From Tenacibaculum pacificus (GTDB taxonomy: Bacteria > Bacteroidota > Bacteroidia > Flavobacteriales > Flavobacteriaceae), in assembly GCF_027941775.1 (NCBI RefSeq), contig NZ_CP115917.1, positions 1,116,001 to 1,180,000 of the forward strand: DNA of 64,000 bases, read 5' to 3'. A program made the position numbers and the translations under genes. Position 1 is the stretch's first letter. Each line of letters starts with the position of its first letter. The notes below the pieces were generated by a model. That model saw nothing but the letters and a program-made list of their open reading frames with translations. It searched no databases and was not told where the DNA came from. This document shows, piece after piece, positions 45,550 to 54,317 of the stretch.

Positions 45550-46762
45550 TTATTTTTTGACTAATTGAGCCATATAAAAACCATCGAACCCAAATTCAGC
45601 GAGCCAATACTTTATAATCTTTAACTAAGGTAAAATCTTTACCATCTTCAGATGCTAAAAATATTTCAACTTGTTCTTGATTTTCAGAAGGTAAAACAGA
45701 ACATGTAGCGTATACTAATTTACCACCTGGTTTAACCATCCTTGAGTATCTTTGTAAAACATCTTGCTGAATTTCTTTAATATTATCGATGAATTCAGGC
45801 TGTAACTTCCATTTACTATCAGGATTTCTACGTAAAACACCTAAACCAGAACAAGGAGCATCAATTAAAACTCTATCAGCTTTACCGTATAATTTTTTAA
45901 TTACTTTGGTAGAATCTATAACTTTTAAATCGATATTACTAATACCATTTCTACGTGCTCTAACTTTTAATTTACGTAATTTACTTTCGTAAATATCCGT
46001 AGCTACAATTTGCCCTTTATTTTTCATTAAAGCAGCTAAATGTAATGTTTTACCACCTGCACCAGCACAAGTATCAATTACTTTCATACCAGGAGCAACA
46101 TCTAAATAAGCTGCTACTAATTGAGAAGAAGCATCTTGTACTTCAAAAAATCCTTTATGAAATGCTTCTGTTTTAAAAACATTAGCACGTTCTACTAAAC
46201 GTAGAGCATCGTCACAACCGTTTACAAATTCGGTTTCAATACCTTCTTGTTGTAAATCTTTTTGTAAATGTTCTTTTGTTACATTTAATGTATTTGTACG
46301 TAAAATAACATCAGCTCTTTTGTTTAAGGCTGCCATTTCTTTAGTCCAAACAGTTTCACCTAACTCTTTAACACCTAATTCATCAATCCAATCAGGAATA
46401 GATTCTCTGTATTTTCTAATTTGAGAAAGTTCATCAAATTTTCCTTTAATTCTTCTAGTTGGTGTTTCTTCAATCTGATTCCAATCAGGTAATTTAATTC
46501 CTTTTAACACACACCATACTACTAATAAACGCCATAAATCGGGTCTTGAATATGGAGTTTTTACATCCGCAATTTCAGCGTATAAACGTTTCCAGCGTAC
46601 GATGTCATAGATAGTTTCAGCAACAAATTTTCTGTCACGTGCTCCCCATCTTTTATCTCTTTTTAATGCCTTTTCAACAGCTTTATCTGCATATACGTCA
46701 TCATTAAAAACGTCACGTAAACTATCAATAACTGCGTAAACTAAATTTCTATGTAATCTCAT
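45550..46762 (-). CDS. RsmB/NOP2/SUN-family RNA cytosine-C5 methyltransferase, frameshifted near its C-terminus
   Basis: A protein of about 400 residues that methylates cytosine in rRNA or tRNA. An N-terminal NusB-like region (GARDRKFVAETIYDIVRWKRLY) precedes the catalytic domain: FEVQDASSQLVAAYLD, VIDTCAGAGGKTLHLAALM (SAM), IVATDIYESKLRKLKVRARR, VLIDAPCSGLGVLRRNPDSKW with the PC motif cysteine, and LVYATCSVLPSENQEQV with the catalytic TC cysteine. As written, the frame stops at 45596 after DYKVLAR. The family's usual ending, EFGFDGFYMAQLVKK with a stop at 45550, is readable in another frame directly after it. A single-base indel at about 45600-45612 is implied. Confidence 0.88.
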
Positions 46763-46823
46763 TTGGTGAATTTATGGGTACAAAGATAGTGGATTTTAAT
46801 GTCTTTTTGTATTTTCGTATTTA

Positions 46824-49352
46824 ATGAATTTAAATCATCCGATAACATATATAAAAGGCGTTAGTGTAGCCAGAGCAGAATTGTTGTTTACCGAGTTAGG
46901 TATTAAAAGTTGTAATGATATTCTACATTTTTTTCCGTTTCGTTATATTGATAAAACTCAGTTTTATACAATTAATGAATTAACTCAAAATACGGCTGAA
47001 GTTCAGGTGGTTGGTAAGATAAAAGCAGTTAAAGAAATAACTCAACAAAGAGGAAGTAGGCTAGTAGCTACCTTTTATGATGGAACAGGTACTTTAGATT
47101 TAGTATGGTTTAAAGGTGCTAAATGGATAAAAAATAGTTTAAAAACAGATGTTCCGTATGTGATTTATGGAAAATTAAATTGGTATAATGGTGTTGCAAA
47201 TATGCCACATCCAGAAATGGAAACTGTAAAAGAATATAAAAGTAAGCCTCAAACGGCAATGCAACCTGTATATCCAGCTACAGAAAAATTAGCTAATAAA
47301 GGAATTACAAATAAAATACTTCGAGGATTTATTCAGAATTTATTTGAACAATTTTTTGATATCATAGAAGAAACACTTCCTGATTATCTTTTAAAAGAAC
47401 ATCAATTATTAGATAAAAAAGAATCATTATTTAATATTCATTTTCCTAAAAGTCAAGAATTATTAGCAAAAGCACAATATCGATTAAAATTTGAAGAATT
47501 ATTTTTTATTCAAATTCAATTATTACAGAAAAAACTCATCAGAAAATCAAAAATAAAAGGCTATGTTTTTGAAAAAGTAGGCGAATATTTTACCGATTTT
47601 TATACGAATCATTTACCTTTCGAATTAACCAACGCACAGAAAAGAGTTTTAAAAGAAATCAGAAAAGATATTGGTTCTACTGCACATATGAATCGTTTAT
47701 TACAAGGCGATGTAGGTTCTGGTAAAACAATTGTGGCATTATTAAGTATGTTAATTGCTATTGGTAACGGGTATCAGGCAACTATTATGGCACCAACCGA
47801 AATTTTAGCAATTCAGCATTATAACGGAATTGTTGAGTTATTAGAAGGAACAACTATCAAAGTTGAATTATTAACAGGTTCAACTCGAATTAAAAAAAGA
47901 CGTGAAATTCATACAGGTTTAGAAGACGCATCGGTACATATTTTAGTAGGAACACATGCTGTTTTAGAAGATAAAGTCCGTTTTAGAAACTTAGGATTAG
48001 CTATTATTGATGAGCAACATCGTTTTGGAGTTGCACAACGTTCTAAATTATGGCAGAAAAATCAAGCGCCAGCATCTCTTGATAAAAAAGGAGTAATTCT
48101 TCTTGAAAAATATAAAACTGAACATCCGAAGATATATAAGTTACATAAAGAAATAGCTTTAAAACGTAAAAATAAAACATCTAAAGAAGAAAGAGTTTTA
48201 TGGGATGTTTTAAGTACGATATCAACTACATCTAAATTTATAAGATATTATATTATTGATGAGTTTCTTATTGATTTTATCTGTCTAGAAAAAAAACTGA
48301 TTATAGAAGTTAATGGAAAATATCATACAACCGAAGTACAGCAAGAAGCAATTAATTTGCGTACTGAAGTTTTAACAGCATTTGGTTATAAAGTTGTTCG
48401 TTTAAATGAAAATCAAATAATAAATACATTAGAAAAAACAATTGCAAGAATTATTGCCACTTTAAAAATTCTTCCTACTATTATTGTTCAAAAGTCTGTT
48501 CCGCCACACGTTTTGGTAATGACTGCAACGCCAATTCCACGAACTTTAGCAATGTCGGTTTATGGTGATTTAGATATTTCTGTTATTGATGAATTACCTC
48601 CAGGACGTAAGGAAATTAAAACTGTACATCGTTATGATAGCAATCGTTTATCTGTTTTTAAGTTTTTAAAAGATGAAATAGATAAAGGTCGTCAGGCATA
48701 TGTAGTGTATCCGTTAATTGAAGAATCTGAAGCGATGGATTATAAAGATTTAATGGATGGTTACGAGAGTATTTCGAGAGATTTTCCATCGCCAAAATAT
48801 CAAATAAGTATTGTACGTGGAAAAATGAAACCTGCGGATAAAGAATTTGAAATGAATCGTTTTATAAAAGGTGAAACCCAAATAATGGTAGCAACTACGG
48901 TAATTGAAGTTGGTGTAAATGTACCAAATGCATCAGTAATGGTTATTGAAAGTGCCGAGCGTTTTGGTTTGAGTCAATTACATCAATTACGAGGTAGAGT
49001 TGGACGTGGAGCATCACAAAGTTATTGTATTTTATTATCGAGCTTTAAATTGTCATCCGATAGTAAAACAAGATTACAAACCATGGTTGATACTACTGAT
49101 GGTTTTAAAATTGCTGAGGTAGATTTAAAACTTCGTGGTCCTGGAAATATTATGGGAACGCAACAAAGTGGTGTACTAAATCTTAAAATTGCCGACGTAG
49201 TAAAAGATACTGCTATTTTACAAAAAGCCCGCCAAACGGCAATTAATGTGTTAGAAGAAGATGCTAGTTTTTCTAATCCTAAAAATGCTAGTCTATTAAA
49301 AGTGTATTCTCAAATACAAAAAACAAGCGGGCTTTGGAGTAATATTAGTTAG
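46824..49352 (+). CDS. recG: ATP-dependent DNA helicase RecG carrying an inserted DUF559-like endonuclease domain
   Basis: RecG remodels stalled replication forks. The 842 residues include the N-terminal wedge OB fold (about 55-140), the Walker A LQGDVGSGKTIVALL, MAPTEILAIQHY, VGTHAVLED, the Walker B DEQH at 396-399 (IIDEQHRFGVAQRSKLW), MTATPIPRTLAMSVYGDLD at about 566-584, ATTVIEVGVNVPNASVM, LHQLRGRVGRGASQSYC, and DLKLRGPGNIMGTQQSG near the end. Residues about 415-558 are extra: a domain resembling DUF559 (see the separate entry). Without it the protein is about 698 residues, the usual RecG length. The frame is unbroken, and whether the helicase works with the insertion is unknown. Confidence 0.95.
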   Translation: MNLNHPITYIKGVSVARAELLFTELGIKSCNDILHFFPFRYIDKTQFYTINELTQNTAEVQVVGKIKAVKEITQQRGSRLVATFYDGTGTLDLVWFKGAKWIKNSLKTDVPYVIYGKLNWYNGVANMPHPEMETVKEYKSKPQTAMQPVYPATEKLANKGITNKILRGFIQNLFEQFFDIIEETLPDYLLKEHQLLDKKESLFNIHFPKSQELLAKAQYRLKFEELFFIQIQLLQKKLIRKSKIKGYVFEKVGEYFTDFYTNHLPFELTNAQKRVLKEIRKDIGSTAHMNRLLQGDVGSGKTIVALLSMLIAIGNGYQATIMAPTEILAIQHYNGIVELLEGTTIKVELLTGSTRIKKRREIHTGLEDASVHILVGTHAVLEDKVRFRNLGLAIIDEQHRFGVAQRSKLWQKNQAPASLDKKGVILLEKYKTEHPKIYKLHKEIALKRKNKTSKEERVLWDVLSTISTTSKFIRYYIIDEFLIDFICLEKKLIIEVNGKYHTTEVQQEAINLRTEVLTAFGYKVVRLNENQIINTLEKTIARIIATLKILPTIIVQKSVPPHVLVMTATPIPRTLAMSVYGDLDISVIDELPPGRKEIKTVHRYDSNRLSVFKFLKDEIDKGRQAYVVYPLIEESEAMDYKDLMDGYESISRDFPSPKYQISIVRGKMKPADKEFEMNRFIKGETQIMVATTVIEVGVNVPNASVMVIESAERFGLSQLHQLRGRVGRGASQSYCILLSSFKLSSDSKTRLQTMVDTTDGFKIAEVDLKLRGPGNIMGTQQSGVLNLKIADVVKDTAILQKARQTAINVLEEDASFSNPKNASLLKVYSQIQKTSGLWSNIS
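48066..48497 (+). other. In-frame DUF559-like endonuclease insertion inside recG
   Basis: Codons about 415-558 of recG. The inserted protein runs from APASLDKKGVILLEKYK through LKRKNKTSKEERVLWDVL, KFIRYYIIDEFLIDFI and LEKKLIIEVNGKYH to AFGYKVVRLNENQI. This follows the DUF559 pattern (E..LW..L, F.R....y.iDF, L.IE.nG.yH, L...GY.VvR). Asp484 and Glu495 are the likely catalytic pair of a PD-(D/E)xK fold; the usual Asp after the Glu is Asn497. Normal RecG would read LWQKNQ-VPPHVLVM across the site. No intein Hint motifs are seen. Confidence 0.85.
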
Positions 49353-49392
49353 AATTTGATAGCGTAATTTTAATTTATTGTCTATTTTTTAA

Positions 49393-49645
49393 TCATTTTG
49401 TAGTTTGATATAAATTAAATATAAGCAAGAAAAAAGGAATAACCCAAATACTAATTTTATCTTTTTCCTTAATGAAAAAAAATACTAAAAATAGTACTAA
49501 CAAAACCATATTTGCTATTATAAAAAAGAATGTTTCTACAGATATCATAGTATGAGCGTGTGCAGGAGTATCAAAAATATAATATAAAACTTAATAATTG
49601 AATAATAGAAAAGGCTATTGGAATTTTGTTTTTATTTAAAATCAT
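49393..49645 (-). CDS. Small hydrophobic membrane protein, frameshifted, unrecognised
   Basis: The ATG at 49645 begins MILNKNKIPIAFSIIQLLSF ILYF, then a stop at a T5 run (complement of 49573-49577). In the next frame FDTPAHAHTMISVETFFFII continues to NLYQTTK and a stop at 49393. With one T fewer this is a single protein of about 83 residues with three hydrophobic segments. Hydrophobicity continuing across the junction supports one gene. An internal Met (TMISVE) could start a 50-residue form. I do not recognise the family. The surrounding 480 bases between recG and the next gene hold nothing else that I can see. Confidence 0.55.
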
Positions 49646-49835
49646 TAATTATATCTTGTAAAATAGTTATTTTACTTTTTTTGTTATAAATTATGTTCAA
49701 TAGATAAAATTAATAGGTTTTTAATAAAGTAAACAATAATTTTACCTAATGATTATATATCAATAAAAGGTACACAATTTAAGTATAAATAATTACATAA
49801 CTAGAAGTAAAAATAAAAGAACCCCCTTAATTTAA

Positions 49836-50927
49836 ATGAAAATGAAATTAACAAAACTTAATTTAAAAATGTATACTTGCTTTTTTTTAATAGCAATGTT
49901 ATTTAGTAATTGTAGCTCTAAAGATGATGAAACCCCAGATTTAGTTGACATACCAGGAGGGGAACCTCCTATAGTTTTAGTACCAATAGATGATATTCCT
50001 GGTACTGGTAATGTAGGTGTAACTTCTCTTGAGGATGGTGCAGCAATATATTTAGATGGTGTTTATACAGGTAAAAATACACCATCGAGAATAGAAGTTT
50101 CTGCTGGAGACCATTTAATTGGTGTTGGTTTAAATACTGCTATTAAATATTTAAGAACTCCGATTGTTGTAACTGAAGAAGAGGAAATGGTTGTTTCTCT
50201 TAATGAAACTCATCATAAAAAAGCAAAAAAATGGAAGGTTTTATTTTTAGGAATAAAGAAAGCTGTAATGCCAAATGGTTCTTGTTCATCAGAATATACA
50301 GAAGCAGAGCTTGACGTAGGGTTTGATTTTTTAAAATGGCAATTTCAAAACTTTGTAGAACCAGATTCTTATAATACTATTAGTTGGGATTTTGATAAAA
50401 GATATATATCTAATCTTACTTTGTCAGGAGGTAATTCTGGTCCTCTTGCAACTCCAGATGTTATTAGTCCGCATATAACAGATGTAAACCCTGGAGACTA
50501 TGATTTAATTCTAAGTTTTTTTAATAGAAAAGATGCTGATTGTAATTTAGGTGAATATAAAGGAATCGGTTGGTATGCTCCTCAATTAGGAGATCTTAAA
50601 GTTTCTTATGTAACTATTAGATATAATGGAAACATAGAAGAAAGTATAAAAGATCAAAAAGAGAATGATCCAGGGGTATTTATACGCGAATGGTTACATA
50701 CCGTGATAGAACAAAGAAGTTATTTTACCGATTTAGGTACAAATGTACCTAGTGGTGGGGTACATTCTGCAGAAAATCATGAAGGTGATTATAGTTATCC
50801 TTGGATGAACTGGTATCAAAATATTTTAGCAGGTAAAGTTATAGAAGGAGATACTTATGTTGGTATCGGTCCTGATGCTTTTTTAGAATGTACTGTTAAA
50901 TATAAAGCACTTAATAACTGTTTGTAA
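49836..50927 (+). CDS. Lipoprotein with PEGA-like domain, function unknown
   Basis: A 363-residue predicted lipoprotein. A hydrophobic signal ends in MLFSNCSSK, so Cys26 is the probable lipidated residue, and the acidic linker that follows (SSKDDETPD) fits surface export. Residues about 65-100 resemble a PEGA domain (VTSLEDGAAIYLDGVYTGKN; VSAGDHLIGVGL). The large C-terminal part (from about 128, KKAKKWKVLFLGIKKAVMPN) is not recognised. It contains several Trp and His residues, including EWLHTVIEQRS and GGVHSAENHEGDYSYPWMNW, which could form a metal or ligand site. No HExxH is present. It is the only gene on its transcript. Confidence 0.6.
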   Translation: MKMKLTKLNLKMYTCFFLIAMLFSNCSSKDDETPDLVDIPGGEPPIVLVPIDDIPGTGNVGVTSLEDGAAIYLDGVYTGKNTPSRIEVSAGDHLIGVGLNTAIKYLRTPIVVTEEEEMVVSLNETHHKKAKKWKVLFLGIKKAVMPNGSCSSEYTEAELDVGFDFLKWQFQNFVEPDSYNTISWDFDKRYISNLTLSGGNSGPLATPDVISPHITDVNPGDYDLILSFFNRKDADCNLGEYKGIGWYAPQLGDLKVSYVTIRYNGNIEESIKDQKENDPGVFIREWLHTVIEQRSYFTDLGTNVPSGGVHSAENHEGDYSYPWMNWYQNILAGKVIEGDTYVGIGPDAFLECTVKYKALNNCL

Positions 50928-50956
50928 AAACAAAACTTATTTAATATCTATTATAA

Positions 50957-50994
50957 AAAAAGCAATCAAAAATAATTTTGATTGCTTTTTTTAG
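50957..50994. terminator. Bidirectional terminator
   Basis: AAAAAGCAATCAAAA-ATAA-TTTTGATTGCTTTTT between the lipoprotein gene and the convergent CCC-motif gene. Confidence 0.87.
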
Positions 50995-50996
50995 TT

Positions 50997-51329
50997 TTAT
51001 CTATCTTGTAATTCATTTAATCTTTCCATCATTAATTCTTCATTACCTATAGCATCCCATCCAATTAATGAAAATACATATATGATACAAATTAAATATA
51101 AAATATTAAGTACAATACCAATAATACCTAGTATTTTAGCTGTATTTGCATTTTTAACACCTTCATACTCATCAGGGTTTTCATTATCTATTTTTACTGC
51201 TTTATTTCCCATAATATAGGCTGCAATACCTAGTGGTAATCCGATAACTCCGTAACAACAACGTGTTACAATCGAGCAAATCCCTAAGACTAATGCTACT
51301 GTAGCATTTGGTAAATTTTGTTTTTCCAT
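50997..51329 (-). CDS. CCC-motif membrane protein
   Basis: A 110-residue inner-membrane protein of a Bacteroidota family named for a cysteine motif. Here it is VTRCCYGVIGLPLGIAAYIM, with two rather than three Cys. A first hydrophobic pair (ATVALVLGICSIVTRC; YGVIGLPLGIAAYIMG) and a second (AKILGIIGIVLNILYLICIIYV) flank a polar loop with KIDNENPDEYEGVKNAN. Function is unknown. It follows the DUF2752 gene by 13 bases on the same strand, and these two families are often neighbours, suggesting a shared role. Confidence 0.8.
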   Translation of the reverse strand: MEKQNLPNATVALVLGICSIVTRCCYGVIGLPLGIAAYIMGNKAVKIDNENPDEYEGVKNANTAKILGIIGIVLNILYLICIIYVFSLIGWDAIGNEELMMERLNELQDR

Positions 51330-51342
51330 AGTTTTTATTTTT

Positions 51343-51636
51343 TTAGAATAGTTTATTCATTTTCATAACGTAACTTACTACAATAATAAGTACATTAATT
51401 ACAGCTAAAATACGTATTGCTTTTCGAGCGTATTTAAGTTTAAAAAAGAAGTTTAAAATTACAATTATTGCTAATAATAACAATGTGTAAATAGCTGGAT
51501 ACATTTTAAAAGCACCTATAAAATTCCCTTGAAGTAATAAACTTAAAGCTCGCTGAATTCCGCAACCTAAACAATCAACTCCGAAGAATTTTTTATTTAG
51601 GCACGGTAACATATAATTATCTAGTTGTAAAAGCAT
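51343..51636 (-). CDS. DUF2752 family membrane protein
   Basis: A 97-residue membrane protein with the family signature PCLNKKFFGVDCLGCGIQRAL (conserved CxxCG with the preceding PC) and two membrane segments (AIYTLLLLAIIVILNFFF; AVINVLIIVVSYVM). Function is not established. It lies between ybaB (two bases) and the CCC-motif gene (13 bases), all co-directional, so probably one transcript. The start at 51636 gives the short N-terminus seen in many members. Confidence 0.85.
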   Translation of the reverse strand: MLLQLDNYMLPCLNKKFFGVDCLGCGIQRALSLLLQGNFIGAFKMYPAIYTLLLLAIIVILNFFFKLKYARKAIRILAVINVLIIVVSYVMKMNKLF

Positions 51637-51638
51637 TT

Positions 51639-51962
51639 TTATTTAAACATATCCATTCCAGGAATGTTTGGCATTCCGTCTTGAGCAGCAACGGCTAATT
51701 CGTGTTCGTTAATTGCACCTGCTTTTTTTAAGGCTTTGTTTAAAGTTAAAATTAAATAATCTTCTAATTCTTCTTTATCTTCTAATAAAGACTCATGAAT
51801 TGAAATTGACTTAATTTCGTTATTTGCGGTAACTGTAATCTTTAAGCTTCCATTTGCAGTCGCTTCATCAACTAAAACAGTATTTAATCTTTTTTTAGTT
51901 TCTTCTACTTTTTTTTGAGCATCTTTTATTTTACTCATCATTCCTGAAATATCTCCAAACAT
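51639..51962 (-). CDS. YbaB/EbfC nucleoid-associated protein
   Basis: A 107-residue DNA-binding protein of the YbaB/EbfC family, a dimeric nucleoid-associated factor. [20 protein letters not shown] begins the long helix, and [20 protein letters not shown] with SISIHESLL marks the central strands. The C-terminus ends in [12 protein letters not shown]. It is usually next to recR or dnaX, but here it heads a small operon with DUF2752 and the CCC-motif gene, and is divergent from the S9 peptidase gene. Confidence 0.92.
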   Translation of the reverse strand: MFGDISGMMSKIKDAQKKVEETKKRLNTVLVDEATANGSLKITVTANNEIKSISIHESLLEDKEELEDYLILTLNKALKKAGAINEHELAVAAQDGMPNIPGMDMFK

Positions 51963-52045
51963 TTGTTTTCTATTTATAATTTATAGTGAAGCAAAAATAG
52001 TATTTTCACAAGGAATTTAATCAAGTTTAATACATCTAAAAGAAA

Positions 52046-54208
52046 ATGAAAAAAATTATGATCCTTGCTATAGCTTTTAGCCTTATTTTTGTTAGTTGCA
52101 AAACTAAAGAAATGAAGAAAGATATAAAAGCTCCAATTGCTGATAAGCAATCTAAAACATTAGAGAAACACGGAGATATACGTACAGATGATTATTTTTG
52201 GATGCGTTTAACAGATGCTCAGAAAAATGCTGAGGTTAAAGATGAACAAACTCAAAAAGTTTATGATTATTTAACAGAGGAAAATTCTTATTACGAAGCA
52301 CGTACTGAAAATACAAAAGAATTTCAGACACAGTTATTTGAAGAAATGAAAGGGCGTATTAAAGAAGATGATGAATCTGTGCCTTATAAAAGTAATGGTT
52401 ATTTTTATATTACACGCTATGAAAAAGGACAGCAATATCCTATTCACAGTCGTAAAAAAGAAACTTTAGAGGCTAGTGAAGAGATTTTATTTAATGTCAA
52501 TGATGAAGCTAAAGGACATGATTATTTTCAATTAGGTGGTTTAAGTATTTCTCCTGATAATAAATTAACCACTTTTGCGACGGATACCGTAAGTCGTCGT
52601 CAATATATTATCAGAATAAAAAATTTAGAAACAGGTGAAATTTATCCTGATAAAATAGAAAACACAACTGGTGGTACTGTTTGGGCAAATGATAATAAAA
52701 CAATCTTTTATACTAAAAAAGATCCTGAAACATTACGTAGCTCACAGATTTACAAACATGTTTTAGGAACTGATGTTGCTTCTGATGTGTTAGTTTTTGA
52801 AGAAAAAGATGAAACTTTTGGTGCTTTTATAACCAAAACAAAATCTAAAAAATACTTAGTAATGGGGTCGTATAGTACGGTTTCTAACGAATATCAAATT
52901 TTAGAAGCTGATAATCCTAATGGTGACTTTAGAATGATTCAACCACGTGAGCGTGATTTAGAATACGATATCGCACATTACGAAGATCATTTTTATATCA
53001 AAACAAATAAAGACGGAGCAACCAACTTTAAGTTGATGAAAACTCCAGAAGATAAAACAACCAAAGAAAACTGGGTTGATGTAATACCACATAGAGAAGA
53101 TACTTTATTTGAAGATTTTTCTATTTTTAAAGAGTATTTAGTTTTAGAAGAAAGAACTAACGGTTTAAATAAAATAAGAATTAAACGTTGGGATAATACA
53201 GAAGATTATTATTTACCATTTACTGAAGAAACTTATTCGGCAGGTGTACACGGAAATCCAGATTTTGATACTGATATAATTCGTTATTCATATAACTCAA
53301 TGACAACGCCTAGTTCTGTTATTGATTTCAATATGAAAAATCAATCTAAAGAAATTAAAAAAGAACAAGAAGTTTTAGGCGGAAAGTTTAATAAAGAGAA
53401 CTATATCAGTAAACGTATTTGGGTTACTGCACGTGATGGTAAAAAGGTAGCTTTGTCAATAGTACATCATAAAGATACAAAACTATCAAAAGATACTCCT
53501 ATTTTACAATATGCTTATGGTTCTTATGGTCATACAATTTCTGATGGATTTTCAACAACTCGTTTAAGTTTATTAGATAGAGGTTTTGTATATGCATTGG
53601 CACATATTAGAGGAAGCGAGTATTTAGGTCGTGAGTGGTATGAAGATGGTAAAATGTTAAACAAGAAAAATACTTTTAATGATTTTGTAGATTGTTCTAA
53701 GTATTTAATCGATAATAATTATACTTCTTCAAAACATTTATATGCTATGGGAGGTTCTGCTGGAGGTTTATTAATGGGAGCAATTATTAATATGAATCCT
53801 GAATTATATAACGGAATTATAGCTGCTGTACCTTTTGTTGATGTAATTTCGACCATGTTAGATGATACTATCCCGTTAACAACAGGTGAATATGACGAAT
53901 GGGGAAACCCGAATGATAAAGAATATTATGAGTATATGAAATCATATTCTCCTTATGACCAAGTAGCTCCGAAGGCATATCCAAACATGTTAATTACTAC
54001 AGGTTTACATGATAGTCAGGTACAATATTGGGAACCAGCAAAATGGATTGCCAAACTTAGAGATGTAAAAACAAATGACAACGTGTTATTTTTACATACA
54101 AACATGGAAGCAGGGCATGGAGGTGCTTCTGGTAGGTTTGACGCATTAAAAGAAACAGCAGAAGAATATAGCTTCTTTTTAATGTTAGAGGATAAGTTAG
54201 AAAAATAA
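52046..54208 (+). CDS. S9A family peptidase (oligopeptidase B-like lipoprotein)
   Basis: A 720-residue serine peptidase of the prolyl-oligopeptidase family. A lipoprotein signal (IAFSLIFVSCKTKEMKK) suggests export and membrane anchoring. The N-terminal beta-propeller (about 30-430) begins near KHGDIRTDDYFWMRL. The alpha/beta hydrolase domain follows with AYGSYGHTISDGF, AHIRGSEYLGREWYEDGKML, the nucleophile Ser571 in MGGSAGGLLMG, Asp656 in GLHDSQVQYW and His691 in EAGHGGASGR. The triad is complete. Oligopeptidase B relatives cut after basic residues in short peptides. The gene is monocistronic, although a -7 box for the next gene lies four bases after its stop. Confidence 0.92.
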   Translation: MKKIMILAIAFSLIFVSCKTKEMKKDIKAPIADKQSKTLEKHGDIRTDDYFWMRLTDAQKNAEVKDEQTQKVYDYLTEENSYYEARTENTKEFQTQLFEEMKGRIKEDDESVPYKSNGYFYITRYEKGQQYPIHSRKKETLEASEEILFNVNDEAKGHDYFQLGGLSISPDNKLTTFATDTVSRRQYIIRIKNLETGEIYPDKIENTTGGTVWANDNKTIFYTKKDPETLRSSQIYKHVLGTDVASDVLVFEEKDETFGAFITKTKSKKYLVMGSYSTVSNEYQILEADNPNGDFRMIQPRERDLEYDIAHYEDHFYIKTNKDGATNFKLMKTPEDKTTKENWVDVIPHREDTLFEDFSIFKEYLVLEERTNGLNKIRIKRWDNTEDYYLPFTEETYSAGVHGNPDFDTDIIRYSYNSMTTPSSVIDFNMKNQSKEIKKEQEVLGGKFNKENYISKRIWVTARDGKKVALSIVHHKDTKLSKDTPILQYAYGSYGHTISDGFSTTRLSLLDRGFVYALAHIRGSEYLGREWYEDGKMLNKKNTFNDFVDCSKYLIDNNYTSSKHLYAMGGSAGGLLMGAIINMNPELYNGIIAAVPFVDVISTMLDDTIPLTTGEYDEWGNPNDKEYYEYMKSYSPYDQVAPKAYPNMLITTGLHDSQVQYWEPAKWIAKLRDVKTNDNVLFLHTNMEAGHGGASGRFDALKETAEEYSFFLMLEDKLEK

Positions 54209-54211
54209 TTA

Positions 54212-54219
54212 TACTTTTG
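54212..54219 (+). promoter_or_regulatory. -7 box upstream of the cysteine-synthase-like gene
   Basis: TACTTTTG matches TAnnTTTG, starting four bases after the peptidase stop and about 100 bases before the ATG at 54318. Confidence 0.4.
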
Positions 54220-54317
54220 CTCTTTATTGAATAAGCATCATTGTAAAAAGAATGAAGTAATCTTATCAAGATAAATTCGTGTTTTTTACAATGACGCTTT
54301 CTTATTTTAGAATAAAG

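Noticed and set aside
48066..48497. RecG insertion as an intein
   Set aside because: No Cys/Ser-led Hint block A, no TxxH block, and no terminal HN-Cys/Ser; about 144 residues with a nuclease pattern cannot hold a splicing domain as well.
48066..48497. RecG insertion as an assembly chimera
   Set aside because: The reading frame is unbroken through both borders and base composition matches the neighbours; a chimera would rarely preserve frame on both sides.
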